Under the pieces are notes generated by a model that saw only the letters and a program-made list of their open reading frames with translations, searched no databases and was not told the origin of the DNA. From Planctomycetota bacterium (GTDB taxonomy: Bacteria > Planctomycetota > UBA1135 > UBA2386), in NCBI GenBank assembly GCA_020849665.1, contig JADLFX010000057.1:1-39525 (forward strand): a stretch of DNA of 39,525 nucleotides, read 5' to 3'. Positions 20,186 to 27,139 of the stretch are shown one piece after another. The position numbers and the translations under genes are program-made. How positions within the stretch are numbered: the first letter of the stretch is position 1; each line of letters starts with the position of its first letter.

Positions 20186-22294
20186 TCAGAGCCCCATCTC
20201 CTGCAGGACGTGCGGCGCGGGCAGCACCGACTCCATGACCCAGCCGAGATAGCGCACGTCCACGACCACGTTGCGGGAACGCTCGCCGCTCCAGCCGTAG
20301 TCGCCGACCACGTTCTGGAACACGCGGTCGAAGTTCAGGCCGACCAGTTCCCCGCGGCCGTTGATGACGCACGAGCCCGAGTTGCCGCCCGTGGTGTCGG
20401 CGTCGGAGAGGAAGCACACCGGCACGTCGCCCAGAGTCGCATCCGCGAAGCGGCTCCTGGCGCGCTCCTTGGCTGCGGCCAGCAGCGCGGGCGGATTGGC
20501 GAACGGCTCCTGGCCGGTCTCCTTCTCCAGCAGGCCGGCCACCGTGGTGCGCGGCGTGTAGAGCACGCCGTCCCGGGGCACGAACCCGCGCACCGTGGCG
20601 ACGGAGACGCGCAGCGTGCCGTTGGCATCCGGATAGAACGCCTTGCCACGGAACGCCTCCTGCGCCTCGATCCAGCGCGGGCCCACGGCCAGGCGGCGGC
20701 CGGCCAGGGTCTGTGCTTCCTTGGTGATGGCGCGGCGCTCGGCGGCCAGGGCGCGGGCGAAGCGCAGGAACGGGTCCTCGTTGGCGAGCAGTGCGGCCTT
20801 GTCCGCGGCCAGGAGTTCGCGCCGGAACTCGCTCGACGCGAGCTTGCTGGCGCCATACACGCGCTCGGCCAGCTGGTCGCCGTTGCCCTCGCCCAGGGCC
20901 GCGACCGCGGCCAGGGACTGGGGACCGGGCAGGCGGCGCGCCTCCTCGAAGAGGACGCCGGCCAGGCGCTTCTCGACCCGCTGCAGATCGGCCGCCAGGG
21001 CCGGGGCGGCGAGCGGCGCGGCGAGCGGCGCAGGGACCTTGGCCGAGTCCTCGGGCACCTTGTCCAGCGCGTCGTAGAGGTCCAGCCACGCGCGCAGGAA
21101 GGGCAGGCCGCGCAGCATCTCGCCCAGGACGAGGTCGCGCACCTGGGTGCGCGCGGCCTCGCGATCCAGGGCGATCACCTCGTCCAGGACCGAGCCGTAG
21201 CGCTCGGCGCGCTGCGGGTCCGCCGCCACCCAGGCGCGGAAATGCTCCTCCTCGCGCAGCTTCGCCGCCACCACGCCATTCCTGGCCAGTCCCCACACCT
21301 GGCCGCGCGCGGCCTTCTGCACGTTGGCCAGCGCCTTGATGCGCGTGGTCAGGCGCAGCGTGAGCGCGGGGTCGCCCTCGCCCGACTCCTCCAGGCGCGC
21401 GATCAGCCGGGTCATCAGCTCCTCGCGCCTGGGCCAGGTCACGCCCTGGCGCTCGGCCACGGCGAACGAGGACAGGTAGCGCTCGGTCCGGCCGGGATAG
21501 CCCAGCACCATCACCAGATCGCCTTCCTTCACGCCGTCCTTGGCGACCCGCAGGTAGTGCTGCGGGCGGAACGGCACGTTGTCCTTGGCGTACGCCGCCG
21601 GCTTGCCGTCCTTGCCCACGTAGGCGCGGAAGAGCGTGAAGTCGCCGGTGTGGCGCGGCCACTCCCAGTTGTCGATCTCGCCACCGAATTCGCCGATGGC
21701 ACGGGGCGGCGCATACACGAGCCGGACGTCACGGATCTGGGTGCGGTGATAGAGCAGGTACTGGCGGCCCTCGAAGAAGGTGGCCACCGAGCAGCGGGTG
21801 TCGGGCTGCTTCTCGCCCTCGACCACCAGCGCGCGCAGCGTCGCCTCGGTGGCCAGCATGCGCTCGTAGGGGTCGCTCCTGCCCTCGCGCGCCGCCACCA
21901 CCTTGGCGGTGACGTCTTCGATCCGGCGCACCACGTAGAGCACCTCGCGCGTGCGCAGTTCCTCCTCGCGCGTCGCGGCCACGAAGCCGTCGCGCAGGCG
22001 GTTGGCCTGCGGCGTGCTGTTCTGCTCGATGGCGGCGAAGCCGCAGTGGTGGTTGGTGGCCACCAGCCCGTCCGGGCTCACGAACGACGCCGAGCAGCCG
22101 CCGAGCTGCACGGCCGCGGACAGGACCCCCCCGCGCTCGGGGTGCCAGAACTCGTCCTTGGTGAGGGTGAGGCCGCGCGCCTTGAGCTCCTCCCAGTCCC
22201 GGTCGAGGAACTGCTGGGGGAGCCACTGGCCCTCGTCGGGCCGGGGCGCGAGCACGAGCAGGGCGGAGAGCCAGAGAAACGCGGTGCGGATCAT
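20186..22294 (-). CDS. S46-family dipeptidyl peptidase (DPP7/DPP11 type)
   Basis: 702 residues, near the usual 700-720. It should release dipeptides from peptide N-termini in the periplasm or at the cell surface. After a signal peptide (MIRTAFLWLSALLVLA) the chymotrypsin-like halves carry GGCSASFVS, the catalytic His in TNHHCGF (H83), the Asp in NWEWPRHTGDF (D218) and the Ser in TTGGNSGSCV (S639). The Arg 18 residues after the serine (FDR, R657) occupies the position that is Arg673 in acidic-specific DPP11 and Gly in DPP7, so Asp/Glu preference is likely. ATG 22294 directly precedes the signal peptide. It is divergent from the next gene across 244 bases. Confidence 0.93.
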   Translation of the reverse strand: MIRTAFLWLSALLVLAPRPDEGQWLPQQFLDRDWEELKARGLTLTKDEFWHPERGGVLSAAVQLGGCSASFVSPDGLVATNHHCGFAAIEQNSTPQANRLRDGFVAATREEELRTREVLYVVRRIEDVTAKVVAAREGRSDPYERMLATEATLRALVVEGEKQPDTRCSVATFFEGRQYLLYHRTQIRDVRLVYAPPRAIGEFGGEIDNWEWPRHTGDFTLFRAYVGKDGKPAAYAKDNVPFRPQHYLRVAKDGVKEGDLVMVLGYPGRTERYLSSFAVAERQGVTWPRREELMTRLIARLEESGEGDPALTLRLTTRIKALANVQKAARGQVWGLARNGVVAAKLREEEHFRAWVAADPQRAERYGSVLDEVIALDREAARTQVRDLVLGEMLRGLPFLRAWLDLYDALDKVPEDSAKVPAPLAAPLAAPALAADLQRVEKRLAGVLFEEARRLPGPQSLAAVAALGEGNGDQLAERVYGASKLASSEFRRELLAADKAALLANEDPFLRFARALAAERRAITKEAQTLAGRRLAVGPRWIEAQEAFRGKAFYPDANGTLRVSVATVRGFVPRDGVLYTPRTTVAGLLEKETGQEPFANPPALLAAAKERARSRFADATLGDVPVCFLSDADTTGGNSGSCVINGRGELVGLNFDRVFQNVVGDYGWSGERSRNVVVDVRYLGWVMESVLPAPHVLQEMGL
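21008..21031. repeat. In-frame 12-bp tandem duplication inside the S46 peptidase gene
   Basis: GGCGAGCGGCGC occurs twice in a row and, read on the minus strand, encodes the repeat in APLAAPLAAPAL. It falls in the helical domain of the peptidase and looks like a simple slippage duplication. Confidence 0.8.
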
Positions 22295-22526
22295 CACCCG
22301 CACAGGTTCGCGGGCGGCTTGGCCGGTGGCAAGCCAGCGGTCGGGAGGGCGGCGCGGTCCGCGGGAGTGGGTCACCCGCTCGTGGCGGATCGCCGTCGTG
22401 CCGGCGTCCTTGCGGTCCCCGGGGCCCTGGACCCAGAGCATCCCGTCCGCCCCGCCGCCAGGGAGCCGCGCGTGCTCGGCCCCGCGTGCGGGCCAGGGCT
22501 CGCGGGCGGGGAATCGCGAGCCGCGC

Positions 22527-22532
22527 TACGAT
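22527..22532 (+). promoter_or_regulatory. Start-proximal -10 hexamer (TACGAT)
   Basis: GCTACGAT ends 6 bases before GTG 22539. If used as a -10 element, transcription would begin at or next to the start codon and give a leaderless mRNA. No -35 match is evident. Confidence 0.33.
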
Positions 22533-22538
22533 CGCCAC

Positions 22539-24371
22539 GTGCTCGCGCCCGCTCCCGCCCTGGCGTTCCTGGCGCTGGCGATCTGCCAGGCGCCGCTCGT
22601 GGCCCAGAACTCCGGGGCCAGGCTCCGCACGCCGCCGTCCGCGCTCGCGGCGCGGGCCGGGACGGCGGTGCAATGGCGCGCCGACCTCGCGGCCGCGCTC
22701 GTGGAGGCGAAGGAGCAGGGCCGGCCGGTGTTCTGGTACGTGCCCACCGTGCAGGGCTCGCCCATGGACCGCAAGGACGTGATCGATCGCTACATGATGG
22801 CGGGCCCGTTCTCCTGGCCGGAGGCAATCGCCCTGCTGAACCGGCGCTTCGTGCCGGTGCGGGCGGTGGCGCGTGGCAAGGCGCAGCAGGAACACGGGCT
22901 GGTCGCGGGACGCTTCGTCGAGCCCGGCTATGTGGTGCTGGGTCCGGATGGCAAGGAAGTGCTGCGCCAGGACCGGATCACCACGCTGCAGCCGGACTGG
23001 TTCCTCGCGCCGCTGCGCCGCGTGGCGGGCGAGGTGCCGGCGCCCCCGCGCCCCGGGTACCTGGAGGCGGCCCGGCGGGAGTACGCCGCGGGCCGGCTGA
23101 CGGCGGTGCTGGATGCCACGCTGCCCGAGAGCCTCGGCCTGGCGCAGCTCGCGGAGCCGGAGGCTCTGTGGCTGCGCGGCGCGGCCCTGCACCGCACCGG
23201 CCACCAGGGCCAGGCGCGGACGCTGTGGCGCGGCCTGACCGAGCGGCATCCCGAGTCGCCGCTGGCCTGGAAGGCGGCGATGGAACTCGAGGGCCACGGC
23301 CCCTTCGTGCGCGGGTTCGAGGACTACCTGGCCGTGGCCGACGCGGTGCTGGCGCAGGCCACGGCGGGCAGCATGGCGCCGCCCGGCGCATACGACGAGG
23401 CCGAAGTGCGCAGGCGCGGCGTGCGCTTCCTCCTGGCCCTGCAGGGCGAGGACGGCGGCTTCACCGACAGCAACTACGACTTCGGCGGTACCGACAGCCT
23501 GCCCAACGTGTACGTGGCCGGCACCGCGATCGCCGGGATCGCACTGCTGGAGGAGCTGCAGGAGCGACCGGACGACGCCGCGCTCGCGGCCGCGGTGCAC
23601 AAGGCGCTCGCGTACGTGTCCGACGACGCCCACCTCAACCCCCAGGACCGCGACGAGATCGTGTGGGCGCACGCCTACCGGGTGCGGTTCGCGGCGCGCT
23701 GCCGCGAGCTGCGCTTCGGCGACGCGACGGCGGTCGGCACGCTCCTGCAGCGCGGCGTCGCCGAGCTCCAGGCGCTGCAGCCCGAGAACGGCGCGTGGTT
23801 CCACGAGTATCCCAACCCGTTCGCCACGGCCACCGTGCTCGTGGCGCTGGCGCACGCCGAGTCCGTGGGTGCGCAGGTCGACGGTGCGCGCGTGCAGCGC
23901 GGCCTGCGCGCCCTGCTGCGCTGCCGCGCGCGCAGCACCGGAGCGTTCAGCTACGGCATGTCCACGCCGGAACGCGCGGAGCGGACCCAGGTGGTGGCCG
24001 CGGCCGGCCGGATGCCGCTGTGCGAGCTGGCCCTGCACCGGTTCGGCGAGAGCAAGGACGCGGATCTGCAGCGCGCCGTGCAGGCGGCGTTCGAGCACCA
24101 CCAGCAGCTGGAGCGCACCCGCAAGTACGACGACCACGCGGCGCCGCACGCCTACGGCGGGTTCTTCTTCTGGTACGACCTGCAAGGCCGCAGCGAGGCG
24201 ATCCTGCGCCTGCCGGCGGGTGAGGCGCGGGAGCGGGCGATCGCCGAGCAGCGCCGGCAGATCCTGGCCATTCCCGAGGTCGACGGCTGTTTCACCGACA
24301 GCCACGAACTCGGGCGCAGCTACGGCACCGCGAGCGCGCTGTGGTGCCTGGCCGCGCTGCGACGCGGCTGA
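22539..24371 (+). CDS. Exported thioredoxin-like plus alpha/alpha-toroid protein
   Basis: 610 residues from GTG 22539. The signal peptide is at about 1-23 (ALAFLALAICQAPLVAQ). A thioredoxin-fold-like segment follows (about 45-150): ALVEAKEQGRPVFWYVPT, with GYVVLGPDGKEVLRQDRI as the later strand, but no CxxC, so it cannot act as a disulfide reductase. A short TPR-like linker (about 190-260) leads to a toroid of helical repeats (about 290-600) with motifs such as GEDGGFTDSNYDFGG, ENGAWFHEYPNPFATAT and GCFTDSHELGRSYGTA. It resembles the toroid protein at 924-2060 in fold class but not in closely matching sequence. It is 37 bases upstream of the next gene and may be co-transcribed. The substrate is unknown. 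Confidence 0.8.
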   Translation: MLAPAPALAFLALAICQAPLVAQNSGARLRTPPSALAARAGTAVQWRADLAAALVEAKEQGRPVFWYVPTVQGSPMDRKDVIDRYMMAGPFSWPEAIALLNRRFVPVRAVARGKAQQEHGLVAGRFVEPGYVVLGPDGKEVLRQDRITTLQPDWFLAPLRRVAGEVPAPPRPGYLEAARREYAAGRLTAVLDATLPESLGLAQLAEPEALWLRGAALHRTGHQGQARTLWRGLTERHPESPLAWKAAMELEGHGPFVRGFEDYLAVADAVLAQATAGSMAPPGAYDEAEVRRRGVRFLLALQGEDGGFTDSNYDFGGTDSLPNVYVAGTAIAGIALLEELQERPDDAALAAAVHKALAYVSDDAHLNPQDRDEIVWAHAYRVRFAARCRELRFGDATAVGTLLQRGVAELQALQPENGAWFHEYPNPFATATVLVALAHAESVGAQVDGARVQRGLRALLRCRARSTGAFSYGMSTPERAERTQVVAAAGRMPLCELALHRFGESKDADLQRAVQAAFEHHQQLERTRKYDDHAAPHAYGGFFFWYDLQGRSEAILRLPAGEARERAIAEQRRQILAIPEVDGCFTDSHELGRSYGTASALWCLAALRRG

Positions 24372-24394
24372 GCCGGCACCGGCGGAGGGACCGG

Positions 24395-24400
24395 TATCCT
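24395..24400 (+). promoter_or_regulatory. Start-proximal -10 hexamer (TATCCT)
   Basis: GGTATCCT ends 8 bases before ATG 24409. It could drive a leaderless transcript of the following gene, independent of the gene upstream. No -35 match is seen. Confidence 0.3.
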
Positions 24401-24408
24401 CTGGCGCC

Positions 24409-25431
24409 ATGTTCCGTGCCCTGCTCCCCCTCCTGCTGGTGACCGCCCTCGCGGCCCAGGCCACGACCAGGCCCGCCAAGCCGTACCCGCCCGAAGGGAT
24501 CGGCTCGATCCGCGTGCCCGTGGCCGTGGTGATCTACAACCCCGTGCTCGAGGCGGAGGGCGGCCGCAAGCTCACCGAGGTCCTGCGCTGGCAGGATCCG
24601 GACCGGCTCACCGAACGGCTGGTGCGCGTGACGCGCGAGGCCAGCGCGGGATTCGTGAACTACGAGGTCGTGGCGCGCATCGAGGTCGACGCCTGCCCGC
24701 CCTTCGTCTCCGGCTTCCGCTACGACGACGCAGGCATCCTGCAGGCCGTGCGCACCCAGAAGTGGATCCAGGGCGACCGCGCCAGCTACGCGGCGATCTT
24801 CGCCGAGAACGGCATCCGCGAGCTGATCCGCACGAAGGACGTGCGCGAGGTGTGGCTGTGGGGGAGTCCGGGGTTCCACTGGGACGAGTACGCGATGCAC
24901 ATCCCGGATCGCGACCGCCGCCTGCCGCCCACCGAGAACCCGTGGTTCTACCGTCCGTACGACATCCCCGACGTCGGGCGCACGATCTGGGTGATGGGCT
25001 TCAGCTACGAGCGGGGCGAGGGCGAGATGCTGGAGAGCTACGGCCACCGCGTGGAGGGCATCCTCTCGCTGGCGATCGCGGGCGGAGTGTGGGACACGAA
25101 GCGCGACGATCCGTGGAACCGGTTCACGCGCGTCGACAAGGACCACCCCGGCGGCAGCCACGTCGGCAGCGTCCACTACGCTCCCAACAGCAAGAGCGAC
25201 TACGACTGGGGCAACCCGCGCTACGTGAGCACGTACGCCCTCGACTGGCGCCACTATCCGGACCTGAAGGGCACGCAGGTCATCATGAATTGCTACGACG
25301 GATGGGGGCCGGACATCGCGGTGCATCACCGCTGGTGGCTGAGCCTCCTGCCCAAGGCGCCGGGGAAGACCAGGCACGGCTGGAACAACTGGTGGATCTA
25401 CATCGCCGACTTCGACCGCTCGGGGCTCTGA
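24409..25431 (+). CDS. Exported conserved-looking protein of unrecognised family
   Basis: 340 residues with a signal peptide (MFRALLPLLLVTALAAQ). The mature part is rich in Trp, Tyr and Asp. Distinctive segments are VRVTREASAGFVNYEVVAR, REVWLWGSPGFHWDEYAM, WVMGFSYERGEGEMLESYGHR, GSVHYAPNS and VIMNCYDGWGPDIAVHHRWW. The spacing of acidic and His residues (HWDE, ESYGHR, GSHVGSVHY) suggests a secreted enzyme, perhaps metal-dependent, but no known catalytic motif was recognised and no function is claimed. It follows the thioredoxin/toroid gene by 37 bases. Coding is supported by the signal peptide, the close fit between genes and the absence of a plausible alternative frame. Confidence 0.75.
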   Translation: MFRALLPLLLVTALAAQATTRPAKPYPPEGIGSIRVPVAVVIYNPVLEAEGGRKLTEVLRWQDPDRLTERLVRVTREASAGFVNYEVVARIEVDACPPFVSGFRYDDAGILQAVRTQKWIQGDRASYAAIFAENGIRELIRTKDVREVWLWGSPGFHWDEYAMHIPDRDRRLPPTENPWFYRPYDIPDVGRTIWVMGFSYERGEGEMLESYGHRVEGILSLAIAGGVWDTKRDDPWNRFTRVDKDHPGGSHVGSVHYAPNSKSDYDWGNPRYVSTYALDWRHYPDLKGTQVIMNCYDGWGPDIAVHHRWWLSLLPKAPGKTRHGWNNWWIYIADFDRSGL

Positions 25432-25467
25432 GGCCGCGACCCTCGCGCGCGGGGTAGGGGGCGCGGA

Positions 25468-25473
25468 TACCCT
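25468..25473 (+). promoter_or_regulatory. Candidate -10 hexamer (TACCCT) for the DUF4139 gene
   Basis: GGATACCCT in the 144-base gap has the same shape as the start-proximal hexamers of neighbouring genes. Here it lies about 100 bases before ATG 25576 and about 30 before an in-frame GTG at 25504 that carries GGAGGGA just upstream. That GTG would add 24 Arg-rich residues ahead of the signal peptide. Confidence 0.25.
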
Positions 25474-25575
25474 TTCCGGCTGGTCCGTGCGCCGGAGGGA
25501 ACCGTGCCGCGAGGGGCGCGTTCCCCGGCGCGCAACCGCGGGCGCCGCCCGGCGTCGCGGGCTCGAGAACCAGCC

Positions 25576-27123
25576 ATGAACCACTCGCACCGCATTCCGT
25601 GCCTGTTCGCCGCCGCCGCACTGGCCGCGGCCGCCGTCGCCCAGGACGCGCCCGCGCCGCGCCCCGCACAGCCGCAGGACGGCGTCTCGCTCACCGTGTA
25701 CAGCAGCGCCGACCCCGCCAGCTTCGATCCGGAGCAGTTCCTGCAGCAGGCGCGCGGCGGGGCCAACCTGGGCCAGCGCGTGCCGGGCTTCGGCGTGGTG
25801 AAGGAGGTGCGCACGCTGGCGCTGCAGCAGGGCCTCAACGACCTGCGCTTCACCGACGTGGCGCAGTTCCTCGACCCCACCACGGTCAGCTTCGCGGATC
25901 TCGCGAACCCGCTCGGCACGGCGGTGCTCGAGCAGAACTTCCAGTTCGACCTGGTCAGCGCCGACAAGGTGCTCCAGAAGTACGTCGACCGGCCGATCAC
26001 GGTGATGCTGCGCAGCGGCACGGCGAAGGAGGAGATCGCGGGCACGCTGCTCTCCGTGAGCGGCAACGAGCTGGTGCTGATGACCCAGAACGGCCTCCGC
26101 GTCGTGCCGCGCCATGGCCAGGAGCTGCAGCTGGGCCAGCTGCCCGGCGGCCTGATCTCGCGCCCCACGCTGGTCTGGAAGGTACGCGCCGCCGAGGCCG
26201 GCGAACGCAGGGTGCGCACGACCTACCAGACCGCGGGGCTGACCTGGCGCGCCGACTACACCCTGGTGCTCGCCGCCGGCGAGACGCAGGCCGACATCGG
26301 CGCCTGGGTCACGCTGCTCAACCTGTGCGGAATGGGCTTCCCGAACGCCCAGCTCAAGCTGATCGCCGGAGACGTGCAGCGCGTGCAGCCGGCGACCCGC
26401 GGCCGGGCCGAGCGCGCCAAGGCGCTCGCCGCCGCCGAGATGGACGCCGGTGGCTTCCAGGAGAAGAGCTTCTTCGAGTACCACCTCTACACGCTGCCGC
26501 GGCGCACCGACGTGCTGGCCAACACCTCCCAGCAGCTGGTGCTCTTCCCCACCGCGCGCGGGGCGAAGGTCGAGAAGATCCTCGTGTACTACGGCCTGCC
26601 CGACGCGCGTTTCTGGACCTTCGCGACGCCCTCGATCGACCGCGACCTGGGCAGCCAGGCCAACAAGAAGGTCGACGTCTACGTGCGCTTCGACAACAAG
26701 AAGGACCACAACCTGGGCATGCCCCTGCCGGCGGGCAAGGTGCGGGTGTTCAAGCAGGACGACGCCGACGGCACGCTGGAGTTCATCGGCGAGGACCTGA
26801 TCGACCACACGCCCAAGGACGAGCGCGTCCTGATCAAGCTGGGGCAGTCGTTCGACGTGGTCGGCGACCGCGTGCAGACCGACTTCAAGGTCGACTCGCG
26901 CGCCCACTGGCTGCAGGAGAGCTATCGGATCGAGCTGCGCAACCGCAAGGACGCGCCGGTGCGCGTGCTGGTCAAGGAGAACCTCTACCGCTGGAACAAC
27001 TGGGAGATCACCCAGAAGAGCGACGAGTTCACCAAGGTCGACAGCCGTACGGTGCACTTCGAGATCGAGGTGAAGGCGAACGAGACCCGCCACCTCACCT
27101 ACACCGTGCGCTACACGTGGTGA
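25576..27123 (+). CDS. Exported DUF4139 domain protein
   Basis: 515 residues. The signal peptide (MNHSHRIPCLFAAAALAAAAVAQ) is followed by an N-terminal beta-rich part with FVQ-type contacts (VRTLALQQGLNDLRFTDVA, FADLANPLGTAVLEQNF). A central and C-terminal DUF4139 region starts near residue 195: TTYQTAGLTWRADYTLVLA, then AWVTLLNLCGMGFPNAQLKL, IGEDLIDHTPKDERVLIKLG and a final IEVKANETRHLTYTVRYTW. DUF4139 proteins are exported beta-rich proteins of unknown biochemical function. The start was set at the ATG preceding the signal peptide. The stop lies 16 bases from the convergent comEC stop. The final RYTW is typical of the domain end. Confidence 0.88.
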   Translation: MNHSHRIPCLFAAAALAAAAVAQDAPAPRPAQPQDGVSLTVYSSADPASFDPEQFLQQARGGANLGQRVPGFGVVKEVRTLALQQGLNDLRFTDVAQFLDPTTVSFADLANPLGTAVLEQNFQFDLVSADKVLQKYVDRPITVMLRSGTAKEEIAGTLLSVSGNELVLMTQNGLRVVPRHGQELQLGQLPGGLISRPTLVWKVRAAEAGERRVRTTYQTAGLTWRADYTLVLAAGETQADIGAWVTLLNLCGMGFPNAQLKLIAGDVQRVQPATRGRAERAKALAAAEMDAGGFQEKSFFEYHLYTLPRRTDVLANTSQQLVLFPTARGAKVEKILVYYGLPDARFWTFATPSIDRDLGSQANKKVDVYVRFDNKKDHNLGMPLPAGKVRVFKQDDADGTLEFIGEDLIDHTPKDERVLIKLGQSFDVVGDRVQTDFKVDSRAHWLQESYRIELRNRKDAPVRVLVKENLYRWNNWEITQKSDEFTKVDSRTVHFEIEVKANETRHLTYTVRYTW

Positions 27124-27139
27124 GCCGGCGCGCCGCGGC

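Noticed and set aside
27124..27139. CGGCGCGCCG palindrome between the convergent DUF4139 and comEC stops
   Set aside because: It has no loop and is only 10 bases; it is a chance GC palindrome in a 16-base gap.
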